DNA from: Lobosporangium transversale
Taxonomy: Eukaryota; Mortierellomycota; Mortierellomycetes; Mortierellales; Mortierellaceae
Direction of reading: 5' to 3'
Assembly (NCBI RefSeq): GCF_002105155.1
Contig: NW_019028983.1
Location: 956,001 to 1,020,000, forward strand
DNA: 64,000 nucleotides
The notes under the pieces are model-generated. The model searched no databases. It was not told the DNA's origin and was given only the letters and a program-made list of their open reading frames with translations. Each line of letters starts with the position of its first letter. Position 1 is the first letter of the stretch. Made by a program: the position numbers and the translations under genes. Positions 11,192-21,165 of this stretch are shown one piece after another.

Positions 11192-11809
11192 ATGGTTTGC
11201 AACCAATGCGTTAAAGAATATGCGCGTCGTGGAGAATTAGTTGAAGTTACGCATGAACGATCAAATAGTAATGAGTGTCTTTTCAACAGATGTAAGACAT
11301 GTAATCGTCCAAGAATACATGGACATATGGAAAATTGTCTTGAGAATATTATCCCCGTCATTGATAAGTGAGTATAAGTGATAATTGGAAAATGCAGAAC
11401 ATATATGACAATGTGACAAGACAACACGACAGAGCAACAGAGGAATGGATAAGTATATGTAGGATGTAGGATACAAGTGTAGGAAAAGCTGAACTAATAA
11501 TTAAATAAATATTTTTTTTCAATTTTTCAAAATCAAAGTGAGCGTGACATGGAGGTGCAAAATTCACGTAATGAGAACATTAACCTGAACAGAAGTAACC
11601 GCGAGGAAGAATATGAATTTGAGCCTTATCATCCCCCACCACGACCTCCACTTCCAGTACAAGTTCCTATTGCTAGGCGACCTTTCATTGCTAGGCGACC
11701 TTTTAATGAAAATCTAATCAGAGGCAACAGTATTAAAAATCACAGACATCACCTTGATCGGATGATAAAATGTCCAGGAACCGACGACGACGAAATGTTG
11801 GAAAGATGA
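11192..11809 (+). pseudogene. Helitron N-terminal zinc-finger segment, truncated
   Basis: Two exons (11192-11367, 11539-11809) would give 148 residues. The first has a cysteine-rich module (CNQC...CLFNRCKTC...C). The second is asparagine/arginine/proline-rich with a tandem RRPFIARRPF. It reads up to HHLDRMIKCPG, which resembles the start of the conserved Helitron block H-LG-M---CP-C-ALHW that precedes Rep. The frame then ends at TGA 11809, overlapping the helicase ORF in another frame. I read it as the N-terminus of the original Helitron protein, cut off by an internal deletion. The short intron between the exons is predicted from GTGAGT and codon phase. Confidence 0.55.
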
Positions 11810-13827
11810 TTAGTCGTCTCTATTTTGTATCTCCCAAAGATCGAGAACGCTATTGCCTTAGATTATTATTGCTTCATGTTAAAGGTGCAACTGGATTTGA
11901 AGATCTCCGGACAGTTGATGGTACAATATTTGCGACATTTCGAGAAGCAGCGGTTGCTCGCCAATTGCTTCAGGACGACAATGAGTCAAAGCTTTGCCTT
12001 GAAGAAGCAGTGCTGTTTCAAAACACCACAGCTTTGCGCAATCTCTTTGCAATGATCCTTGAGCACTGCAATCCGGCCGAGCCAAGAGTTTTGTGGGATA
12101 CATTTGCTACCCATTTAGCAGAGGACAAGTTACGTGCCCGTCAAGTTGCACAACAAAATGGTGCCATTAATGCTGAGGTGACTCCTGAAGATATCTTTAA
12201 GGATGCTGAAAAGGAAGCGCTGTTGGATCTTGACCATATTTTAAAAGAGATTGGATCCTGCTTGGCCAACTATTTAGAACTCTCGCAAGACCTCACCATA
12301 ACCCATCCCTATGTTGATAATATTGACTACAATGACCCGGAAGCTATGGTGAATTTAGAGGACTTAGGACAAGAAGCAAGAGCAAATGCCGAGCTTCTGA
12401 ATGCTGATCAACGTACTGCATATGACCGGATTTTGGCTGCTGTTCAAGGAGATACCAATCAGAAGCTCTTCTTCATCGATGGACCTGGAGGGACTGGGAA
12501 ATCATTTCTATACAATACTTTAATCGCCCATGTCCTTGGTGAGCGTCAAGAGAGAGTCATTACTGTAGCCTCTTCAGGAATTGCTGCTTTAATTTTGCGC
12601 GAAGGTCGCACTGCACATTCAGTTTTCAAGATTCCTCTCGCATGTAAAGCTGACACGGTGTGCAACATTGCCGCCAGGTCAGAATTGGCTCAAAAAATTT
12701 CTGATGCTAAAATTATCATTTGGGATGAGGCTCCAACACAGCATCGACATATTTTTGAAGCTGTCGATAGGACGCTAAAAGATGTTTTGAAGGTGGATGA
12801 GCCATTTGGTGGGAAGATTGTCGTTTTTGGTGGAGATTTCCGGCAGACCCTACCTGTTGTTGTACGAGGAACAGTGGAGCAAATTGTTAGGTCCTGTCTA
12901 AAGAACTCTCCAAACATCTGGAGCAAAGTAGAAGTCATGAAGCTTTCACAAAACATGAGGGTGGTGAATGATCCGAGCAATGGTCCATTTGTTCAGTTCT
13001 TGCTCCAGGTCGGAGAAGGCGCCTTACCGACTGTTGATCTAGCAAACCATTCCGACTATATCAGCATTCCCGAAGCCTACATCTTCAAGCCAGCAGCAGG
13101 TGGGGATTCGCATGTTAAACAGCTCATTAGTTACATGTATCCCAGCCTTGAGACTACTCCATTGCTCCCTGATGACATGATGAAAAGAGCCATATTGACT
13201 CCTCTCAACAAAAGTGTCAATGCGATTAACGATATTGCAACCAAAATGCTTTATGGTGAAAACATTGGGACTTATCAAGCCCATGACTCAGTCACTGATG
13301 ATGTGGAGGCTGGCCTATATCCAGTCGAGTACCTCAACACTTTGGAGCCATCAGGATTGCCACCATTTAAGCTGCTACTAAAGATCGGCCAGCCTATCAT
13401 GTTGTTAAGGAATATGAACGCCAAGCGTGGATTGTGTAATGGTACCCGACTTATTGTGCGTGGTCTTACCTCAAGGTGCATGGAAGCAGAAGTTATCACA
13501 GGCGCTTTAAAAGGAAAAAGAGTGTTTATTCCGCGCATCCCCCTGACAACTGCTGATGATGACCAAACATCACCTGTGAAGTTTACACGGTATCAATTCC
13601 CCATCAAGCCAGCATTCGCTATGACAATTAACAAGTCGCAGGGGCAAACTCTTGAGAAGGTGGGTATTTATCTCCCTGCTCCCGTGTTTACTCATGGTCA
13701 ACTGTATGTTGCACTATCACGCTGCTCCAATCCAAGAGATCTGAGGGTTTTAATAGACAATGGCATATTTCCTGGGTTTGAAGGTGTTTATACAAGGAAC
13801 ATTGTATACAAGAGCGTTCTCCAATAA
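11770..13827 (+). CDS. Helitron-type Pif1-like helicase (Rep missing)
   Basis: An uninterrupted 685-codon ORF. The first part, from SRLYFVSPKDRERYCLRLLL and LLHVKGATGFEDLRTVDG, is the typical linker of Helitron proteins just before the helicase. The superfamily 1 helicase follows: Walker A GPGGTGKSF (about residue 240), IIWDEAP (motif II), FGGDFRQTLPVV (motif III) and near the end NKSQGQTLEKVGIYL with YVALSRC (motifs V-VI). All motifs look intact, so the helicase half has not decayed. The start at 11770 is only the first ATG in frame. The natural protein would have continued upstream through Rep. It may no longer be translated, or could provide helicase activity in trans. Confidence 0.85.
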   Translation: MSRNRRRRNVGKMISRLYFVSPKDRERYCLRLLLLHVKGATGFEDLRTVDGTIFATFREAAVARQLLQDDNESKLCLEEAVLFQNTTALRNLFAMILEHCNPAEPRVLWDTFATHLAEDKLRARQVAQQNGAINAEVTPEDIFKDAEKEALLDLDHILKEIGSCLANYLELSQDLTITHPYVDNIDYNDPEAMVNLEDLGQEARANAELLNADQRTAYDRILAAVQGDTNQKLFFIDGPGGTGKSFLYNTLIAHVLGERQERVITVASSGIAALILREGRTAHSVFKIPLACKADTVCNIAARSELAQKISDAKIIIWDEAPTQHRHIFEAVDRTLKDVLKVDEPFGGKIVVFGGDFRQTLPVVVRGTVEQIVRSCLKNSPNIWSKVEVMKLSQNMRVVNDPSNGPFVQFLLQVGEGALPTVDLANHSDYISIPEAYIFKPAAGGDSHVKQLISYMYPSLETTPLLPDDMMKRAILTPLNKSVNAINDIATKMLYGENIGTYQAHDSVTDDVEAGLYPVEYLNTLEPSGLPPFKLLLKIGQPIMLLRNMNAKRGLCNGTRLIVRGLTSRCMEAEVITGALKGKRVFIPRIPLTTADDDQTSPVKFTRYQFPIKPAFAMTINKSQGQTLEKVGIYLPAPVFTHGQLYVALSRCSNPRDLRVLIDNGIFPGFEGVYTRNIVYKSVLQ

Positions 13828-13950
13828 GTATAAAAATAAAAATAATAAATTATTTTGTTCAAAAATTCACACCTGTGCATCGCACGGGCTACTGCTAGTA
13901 ACTATAATGACCAGCCACAACAAATTGATTTCACGTGATAAATAGTGGCT

Positions 13951-14066
13951 TATATTACAACAGCCCTTAATTAATCCCAGTCGGTGGATCCCACCGTTGA
14001 AAAGTGTATGAATGTTCACATCAATTCATTCAGACCAACTTCATCTTTCATTAACAACAGCGCAAC
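13951..14066 (+). promoter_or_regulatory. SUMO gene promoter abutting the transposon island
   Basis: Only about 116 bp separate the end of repeat R copy 2 from the SUMO start codon. The stretch contains a short palindrome CGGTGG-ATC-CCACCG at 13982-13996 and a pyrimidine/CA-rich leader. Any further upstream regulatory sequence must lie inside the transposon island. Confidence 0.4.
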
Positions 14067-14547
14067 ATGGGTGAAGAAGCCGACAAGAAGACTGATGTCA
14101 CCTCGCCAGAACATATCAACCTCAAGGTTGTAGGACAGGTATTGAGTCTTTTTTTTATGGCCTCACTTTTTTGGAATTGTTTGTCACCTATGCCTCCATA
14201 ATTTTTTTTTGCTCTGGAGACTGAAAAGGAAGAGAATGGTGATCGCTATCCTTATACTGATGATATTAAACGTGGTATTACTTTCAATATCTTTTTATTC
14301 GACTATTGGCCATTGTAGGATCAATCTGAGGTATTCTTCAAGATCAAGCGTTCGACTGCATTGAAGAAATTAATGGATGCTTATTGTGATCGCCAAGGAA
14401 AAGCACTTAACAGCGTGCGCTTCTTATACGATGGTGAACGTATCCAGCCCACCAACACACCTAATGAGGTATGGATGTTCTTGAAGCCATTACCATATTC
14501 ATAATATTATACATTGATATGCATCATTTGTAGCAACATGTTTAATG

Positions 14548-14580
<33 letters not shown>

Positions 14581-14658
14581 CGTTTGCACCGATAGCTGGA
14601 AATGGAGGATGGCGACTCAATCGACGTCATGGTAGAACAAGTTGGAGGCTCATCCTAA
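14067..14658 (+). CDS. SMT3: SUMO ubiquitin-like modifier
   Basis: Three short exons (14067-14138, 14319-14468, 14596-14658) encode 94 residues, with all junctions in phase. The N-terminal tail MGEEADKKTDVTSPEHINLK leads into the ubiquitin fold. It keeps VFFKIKRSTALKKLMDAYC and VRFLYDGERI, and the last exon gives LEMEDGDSIDVMVEQVGGSS. The diglycine followed by SS is the Ulp1/SENP processing site. Mature SUMO is conjugated to lysines of nuclear proteins. The match to SMT3/SUMO is unmistakable in length and motifs. No exon is long enough to stand out as an ORF. Intron 2 contains a T run of 32. The gene lies just downstream of the transposon island. Confidence 0.95.
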
Positions 14659-14835
14659 GCGACATGTCATCATAATATAACTTGACCATACATCTTCTTT
14701 TAGGATATGCTGGAGTTTGTCTCCTCTGCTTAGTTTGCTTGTTGAGCGCACTTTTTCAACCTCCATGATGGCCTTTATTAGACTTTTTTATGCCTTTTGA
14801 TAACCTTCACCCTCAATTGTCACTTTGGCTTCAAA

Positions 14836-15268
14836 ATGTCGAATAAAAAAAATAATGAATCTTCAATATTTAAAATAAATAACGTATCCTTGGCTTTCTT
14901 GGGCGCATGTTTTGATCTGGATGTACGATCAAATTTTTTGACCTCTTAAAATGTTTTTAATTTACTATTTTTTTTAAATCTCGAAATTATGGACATCCTA
15001 CGAATTTCATAGCATGGAATCTGTTAGTTGCTAATGCTTACATGATTGCATCTTCAGATGAATTGTGAACAATTGAAATGTGAATATTCTGATCACTTCT
15101 TCCTGACTAGAACAAACATACGTACAATGGAATAGATTAAGCGGGCCAAGCACCAGCAACTCGTTGAGACTTATACCAAACATCATCAAAAGTCTAAAAA
15201 AACTGATAACACTCAAGAGAAAGTCTATAAAACTGAACGAGATATATTAATCGAGAACCATAAGTAAG

Positions 15269-15300
<32 letters not shown>

Positions 15301-16122
15301 TTGTTTAGTATGCCTTGCTGATACAGAATAAACTATGCGAAAAAATGTATAGGTTCCTGCGGTCAGAACAGGACAATGAAGACTTGACATGGGAGGAACG
15401 TATCGCAAAGAAACATTACGATAAGCTATTCAAAGAATATGCACTCATAGATCTCAGATATTATAGAGAAGGACGGATTGCAATGCGCTGGCGTAATGAG
15501 AGAGAATTACTTTCCGGCAAAGGTAAATACGAAGTGCCACTAACAATAACGAGGACATGTAAGCACCCCCTTTAACACCACACTTCATTTTACAGGGCAG
15601 TTCACTTGTGCCAATTTATCTTGCGATATTTCCGATGAGCTCGAGAGCTGGGAAGTCAATTTTGCATATGTTGAGCACAACGAAAAAAAGAATGCACTTG
15701 TCAAGGTTCGATTGTGTAAAAAGTGCTCGGATAAACTCAACTACAAGAAAAAACATAAGCGAGCTTCATCTTCTTCTCATGGGAGTGAAACACTGTCATC
15801 CTCGAGCTTGGGACGAGAAAGTGAATCATACGCAAGGAATAAGAGCCAATCGCCAAAGCGTCGGCGCCATCGTTCAATAGACCGGAACGAAGGCGAAGGC
15901 AAGAGTAAGGACGACAAGCACACAAACAAGGACGAATCTGATGAAGCGAGCACAGGAGGGCGAAAGAAGCGCCGCCACCACAACACTACTTCCGAATCCA
16001 AGGAAGATCAAAAAGAGGATCGATACCAGAAAAAGGCTCGACAAGGTGCTAGCCACGATGATCATACTAGTAGTCGAACGCGTTACATAGAACAGGCTTT
16101 ACGAGACACTCCTGCAAAATGA
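14836..16122 (+). CDS. FRA10AC1: FRA10AC1 homologue
   Basis: Proposed exons are 14836-14883 (uncertain), 15136-15263, 15353-15522 and 15596-16122, about 290 residues in total. Exon 3 reads LTWEERIAKKHYDKLFKEYALIDLRYY and ends LLSGKG. Exon 4 starts QFTCANLSCD and continues SWEVNFAYVEHNEKKNALVK with a CKKCSDKLNY motif. These are the conserved core of FRA10AC1, a nuclear protein with spliceosome links in animals, and the CxxC pairs probably bind zinc. The C-terminus is a long basic, serine-rich tail (KKHKRASSSS, RRRHRS), typical of splicing proteins. Exon 1 (MSNKKNNESS...) is chosen only because it offers an ATG and the right phase, so the true start could differ. Intron 2 has an A run of about 28. 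Confidence 0.82.
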
Positions 16123-16497
16123 GATTATTTCCAGCAAAATTGTAAACCGTATCTTATGCATTTCATAGGGGGGTTTGGCACGCAAATTTATCATTGTGCT
16201 ACCAAAAAGTCCAACGAATAAAACGCGTTCCTCTGCAGAATTGGGTCTTTAAAAAATGCTTCTTCATCTCGTTTTTTTGCTCAATCAACGACATTCATTC
16301 AATCCATTCCTTGCCCCGTTTCAGTACATACAACATTTGATGACCAGTCAGAGCAAACATTCTTTCTAGATATACATTTCCTCGCATTTCGACCGTTTCA
16401 TCTCTTCCGCTTTCTTTTTTTTTTCTTTTCTTTTATTTAATAAATATTCACGCACAAAATTGTTCAAGCAGTTAATTGATTACCAGGGCAACAGACA
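16123..16497. other. Intergenic spacer, RGP1 promoter
   Basis: A 375-bp spacer in tandem orientation. It has a CATT/CAATC-rich part near 16280 and a pyrimidine tract (TCTTTTTTTTTTCTTTTC) near 16410-16435 before the RGP1 start. No ORF or RNA gene is seen. Confidence 0.4.
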
Positions 16498-19400
16498 ATG
16501 CCTATATCTGTCAAGGCAACGTTTGCGCAAGAGGGCGTTTTCTTTGCCGGCGAGAAGCTTAATTGCACCATTACATTCACTAATTCCACATCACTTACCC
16601 AGCTCGTTTCTGCCCCAACTGGTCCTCCTAATTCAACGCTTCCTTCGCGGCCGTCTTCGACGTTTCAGCGTAAACTACCAGTTCATCATGAAGAGCAAGA
16701 GAAACAACAGCAACGTTCAAAAGATGAAGCCAATGGCTATAGGGACGAACAATTAATGCAGACGAATACAGAGACCAAGCGTGATACCACTCCCTTGTCG
16801 TCATCTGCATCTAGTGCACTTGCATCCTCCACAAACTCATCAGCAAACACGCCACCTAGAACGGACACAAATATACAGAACCCTCTTCCCGTATCACAGA
16901 AGGTTGATCCAATACCCAACAATGGAAACTTATTGGAGAACGGCAATAGAGCTCACTCTAGGCAAGATATGCCGTATCAGCGTCCCTCAACACCTGCCAG
17001 CAGAGCTCTAAGTCAGTCACGCCTATCCTCTGATATTAGCCATATCGATGCAACCCAACATGGCAAACACATGTCCAATAATGAGCGTCTAGAAAAACTG
17101 CAAGCAAATTCAGGGAAAGAGGAGCAAGAGGAACATGAGCAGACCATTCCAGCCCCTCCTCGTGATGAGGATAGCCCTGGACCACAGATTCCAACAACAT
17201 CTAGACAAGGACAAGTACCAAGGGATCAGCTGTACTCAACGAACACTCCACAGAGCGGATCACAAAACTCAGCATCCTCTCCTGGTCTACTGGGCCTGGC
17301 AGGTTTTATGTATCGCTCAGCGTCGTTTTCAACGCTAGCTTCGGCTTTTGGTCTTTCAGGAGGAGAGACGGAACAAGTGTATCCTAATGGCAAGTCTAAT
17401 TGAAAAACGAAGGTGCAACGATTACGGAACTGTTGCAGAGTCAAGGAGCTGCAGGCAGTGTAGATATTCAGTCAACACTCATTTATCCCGTGGATTTTCA
17501 ACCTCATTCTCTTCGGTAATGGTTCATTAACTCACATTTATATTTTGATTGCATTTTGTAGTCGAGAAAAAGTTACCACCCTTGCCTCCCCCCGATGAGT
17601 TGGACGATGGAAGAAGATCGCCATTCACAGCCTTATTACCAGTACAGATTATGTCCCCAGAGGACAAAGGACAGAAAACAACAAAAGAGACTGGTCATCC
17701 AGGCAGCAATTTTAGCAGTGGACAACCGACTGACTCGAATATAGATTCAGATCAGCTTGCTCGCTTGGGGACACCTATTGGACTTGGTTTGGACAACAAA
17801 GCAAAACCTGGCCGCTCTAGGGCAGCAACGAATGGAAGCATAAGCGGATTGAAAGAAAGTATGATCGAGCTGCAGGTCACCGATAATGCCGATACTCACT
17901 CCGTAATAGATGACGGTGAATACCAGACGCCCCGACCATCAATGGATTATTCCACACGATCATCTATGCAGAGTGCCAGGGGGCCTTTCCAGCAGCAGTT
18001 TGAGTCGCCTAAACGCAGAGCGTCACTAATGTCAAACTATTCAACCCATTCGAGTCCCAGAGGATCATCAAGTCACGTACCAAAGAAGGAATCATTACTT
18101 TGGGGCTCTGTACAGGTCATCGGTCAGTTTATGGTCGATGGTTCGTTCATCCGTCAGCAAGGATTTGAATCATTAAAAACCAAGACTATGTATCGACCCA
18201 CAGGTAGCTCTGGAGGTGGCGCAATAGGAGGTGGCACTTTAGGGATAGTGAACCCATCAGACTGGAGGGACAAAGCTAGTATGTTATTTAGCAGTGGACA
18301 TCAGAGATGAATTTTTCATGATATACTTCTCGAAATTTGTATCGTTATACTCATTTACTCATGATTGCTATCCTTAGACGCAAACCGTCTTTTCCCTGTG
18401 TTTTCAACCCCGCCTTCGATTTTATTTGTGGACTTGCAACTAGGTCCAGGCGAATCTATTACATGTATGTTTGTGATGCAAGAGGCTATATTGCATTGTC
18501 TATTGCAGCATGTCTAGATCGATACTGAAAACATGGACTTCATATTGTCTCTAGATTCCTACCAAATCGAACTCCCAGAGGATTTACCACCATCGCATCG
18601 GGGCAAAACAATCAGATTTGCTTATAACCTCATCCTTGGAGTTCAACGTGGAAGTGTCCATATACCAGCCAAGAGTGTTCAGTTACCATTTAGACTCTAT
18701 AACAACATTTCGGAACAAGGTACTAGACCAGTATATGACCTGATGAGCCCTATTATCTTGCACAAGGACACTGCTATCTCAAGTGTTGCTGGCCAGGGAC
18801 GCGTTACAGAGAAATCTTTAGAAAAACCAAGTATGCCTCCCCACACTTTTTTTCTGCTTTTTCTTTTTTCATGGGGAAATAAGTCTATATACTAGAACCC
18901 GTAAGAATTGTTTGTTCTGAGTAACATTCTGGACTTGTCATTGCATATTTAGAGCTTGCAAGGAAACAGTTTGAGGACTATGTAAATGAGCTAATCAGAA
19001 ACATCAAACCCAGTGGTGAGGAATGCAATCCAGCACAAGCACGAGAACTCACACGCCGCGAGAGTGATGCATACAAGGACGAGGAGACAGTTCTGTCGCA
19101 CACATGCTTGGAAAAGGCTACTATACTTTCTAGGTCAACCAGCCCAGGTATCTTCATAGTTTTGACAGTGTTTTTATATGGCATGGTCAAATACTTACAA
19201 GGCAACTGTTAACCCTATCATTTTCCATATTCGATTATGTCCAAAGCGAGCTATGATATTTGTAAAAATAACGTGCCTGTTGCTAAGTTGTCGTTGATCA
19301 AGACACGATTCAAATTGGGAGAAACCGTGTACGGAATAATCTCATTCTCCTTACGCGAGATCCCCACATATCAGGTCTCAATAACTTTAGAGACTGTTGA

Positions 19401-19918
19401 AGCCATAGAAGCTAGCTATGCGTGCCGTACACCAGCTCAGACAGCAAAATTGACCAAACGTGTCCATGCGGAGCTCCATGAATCTTGTATCGACACAATG
19501 CGAACTTCATTTGCGCTTTGCATCCCTCCTACTGCTACTCCAGAATTCAAAACATCTACGTGTAAGAGTTGGCCCGTTTTTTTTTCTTTTCTTTTTTTTT
19601 TTTTTTTTTTTTTTTTTTTGAAAGTTTAGTTGCCCTCGTTATTTACAGATTTCTCACACGCCTTTTTTTTTTTTTTTTTTTTGTCATTATAATGACTCAG
19701 TGACACTGAAATGGTATATTCGTGTTGAGTTTATCACTGGCCCAGCTAATCAGCCGCGCTTCAAAATGACAAGCGTGGATGAACGGCGCTCTCAATATCA
19801 AGCTGTTGATTCACTTTCGACAGAGAACTTCGATTGCACTGTTCCTATACAAGTTTATCCAACTTCATATGAGACAGGAGCACTCTATTCACCTACAGTG
19901 GCTTTCAGTCTCTCCTAA
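16498..19918 (+). CDS. RGP1: RGP1 homologue, subunit of the Ric1-Rgp1 Rab GEF
   Basis: The N-terminus (VKATFAQEGVFFAGEKLNCTIT) and C-terminal blocks identify Rgp1. With Ric1 it activates Ypt6/Rab6 at the Golgi, using an arrestin-like fold. Supported exons are 16498 to about 17376, 17439-17515 (probable), 17562-18278, 18378-18464, 18555-18830, 18953-19147, 19247-19561 and 19701-19918. Recognisable pieces are FSTPPSILFVDLQLGPGESI, SYQIELPEDLPPSHRGKTIR, SYDICKNNVPVAKLSLIKTR and LKWYIRVEFIT. From exon 18378 onward every junction is in phase. The first two exons carry a Ser/Pro/Asn-rich insertion of several hundred residues not found in short animal RGP1. A frame conflict remains between 17376 and 17562, where the best-looking small exon (STLIYPVDFQPHSL) does not join in phase to the next. 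Two T runs lie in the last intron. Confidence 0.85.
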
Positions 19919-20258
19919 AGAAAGCAAGCTTTTTTTCTCATTATTGATACACACATCTTTAAAACTTGTGGTCCTATCAAGGAGCATGGTTGTTTTTATA
20001 AAAATAAAAAGAAAAAAAAGAAAAAGAGCTGCGGAGGTTTTTCAAGCGATTTCTCTCGTCCTTGCACCTAGAAAATCAAACTGGCTCATATCCATAATCA
20101 GAGATAATCCTGTACATGAAATATTTTTTTTTTATCTAGATATATAACTGCTATTATCTTAATACATACCCCGGGAGCTTTCGGTAGTTCCCAACAATCC
20201 AAAAGAAAATCAAAGGAAAAAGAAAGACAAAAAAGAGGGAAAAGAAAATAAAATCCTT
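19919..20258. other. Convergent intergenic spacer
   Basis: This 340-bp spacer lies between the converging 3' ends of RGP1 and the bL28 gene. It is AT-rich with A-rich purine tracts (AAAAAGAAAAAAAAGAAAAA near 20010, GAAAGACAAAAAAGAGGGAA near 20220). AATAAAATCC at 20246-20255 is on the plus strand. I see no gene. Confidence 0.4.
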
Positions 20259-21005
20259 TTATAAAGTGGTGCTTGTTTGTGATGGCGCTACACTAGTTGT
20301 TGATGTAGGATTGACGACAGTCGATGATGGAGATGGTGATACGGCTCTGACTGCTTCCTGTGCTTCAGTAGACAACGTGGTCGAGTTCTTCTGGCCTCGT
20401 TCTGCAAAATTTTTCAATGCCTTTTTTGCCTGTTTAGCCTTCATTGCTTCTACAACCTTGCCTCTGAGCTCCATTCCCTTAGCACCCAACAGATCAGGAC
20501 GGGTTTCGAGCAAGTAGCGATCAAGACCTCCTTTCTTATCCACTGTACGGATGACAGAGGTGGTCATGTTGAGTTTGATCCAATCATTCAGCACCTCAGA
20601 GAAGAGACGCTTTGTCTGAACATTCGGAAGCCATGTACGTCGGGTTTTGGTCTTGGAGTGAGGAACGTTGTTGCCAAATTGGATCTGTTTGCCTATAGTA
20701 TCGCACAACGAGAGAAATTAATGTTTGATCAAGGTCGAAAGAAAGAGAGAGGAGGAGAGTCAATACTGTCCTCCACTCTTTCATTCACTTCATTCATCGA
20801 ACAATAAAGTAGGGTCGGTTCCTGAGGAATACAACAATACAATGTAAATAGAAACTGATCCTGATTCCTAAAATGTAACATTGAAACATCGTTTGGTGAG
20901 CTATATAGAGTGAATGATTGCCAATGTACCTCCAAAGAGACCACGTTGGGCACGTTTGAAGGGTGCTTTGGCCAGTTGAATGATGGCAGACGTGCTAGAC
21001 AACAT
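20259..21005 (-). CDS. MRPL24: Mitochondrial ribosomal protein bL28m
   Basis: Two exons (21005-20930, 20692-20259) give 169 residues. The N-terminal exon encodes a short basic presequence-like start (MLSSTSAIIQLAKAPFKRAQ) ending RGLFGG. The second continues KQIQFGNNVPHSKTKTRRTW and NVQTKRLFSEVLNDWIKL, then TSVIRTVDKKGGLDRYLLE, the bL28 fold. By family this is the mitochondrial large-subunit protein called Mrpl24 in yeast. The C-terminus adds an Ala/Lys helix and a Ser/Thr/Pro-rich tail (about residues 125-169) beyond the bacterial core. Its start codon is only 160 bp from the stop of the upstream minus-strand transcription factor, so its promoter is compact. Confidence 0.92.
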
Positions 21006-21165
21006 GGAATGGATGTATGTATTTGGATTTGGTGGACTGAGACTGGAGAGATGCTAATGGTAACTTTAAGGCCGGTGACCATTTGTTTTCTCTTCGGAGA
21101 AAGGATTCATTTAATTAAGGGTTATTCGTTTTAGTGGCGCATAGCGAATTTTTTATTTGACAGAG

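Larger units (their letters stand above)
11043..13898 (+). mobile_element. Helitron lacking the Rep domain
   Basis: The 3' end is diagnostic: a 7-bp hairpin CCTGTGC-ATC-GCACGGG (about 13872-13888), then ACTG and the terminus CTAG followed by T, the Helitron CTRR pattern. The proposed 5' end is TCTCTAACATACTATAGCC at 11043, preceded by A. That gives A/T insertion without target duplication. Inside is a plus-strand Helitron-type helicase ORF (11770-13827) preceded by a zinc-finger ORF (11192-11809). The HUH/Rep endonuclease that should lie between them is absent. The 5' boundary is inferred from the TC rule and from where similarity to repeat R stops, so it is less sure than the 3' end. Confidence 0.8.
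9961..13950. repeat. Repeat R, copy 2, interrupted by two transposons
   Basis: Copy 2 begins at GTATCTTTGCTTAAGGGGCA (about 9962). It is split by the deleted mariner-like element (10014-10659) and resumes at CAAAGAGTGTCAACAAGAATACC. It is again split by the Helitron (about 11043-13898) and ends with ATGACCAGCCACAACAAATTGA (about 13906-13927). Comparison with copy 1 gives approximate empty sites for both insertions. The part between 10830 and 11042 is diverged and contains extra sequence, including a small hairpin AGGTGAG/CTCACCT near 10920-10940. Confidence 0.7.

Noticed and set aside
9218-13950. Repeat R copies as LTRs of a retrotransposon
   Set aside because: No TG...CA ends, no primer-binding site or polypurine tract, and the interior between copies is a foldback element without gag-pol.
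15315-15352. Upstream ORF extension before FRA10AC1 exon 3
   Set aside because: It is intron sequence. The acceptor TATAG at 15348-15352 and codon phase give the conserved FLRSEQ start.
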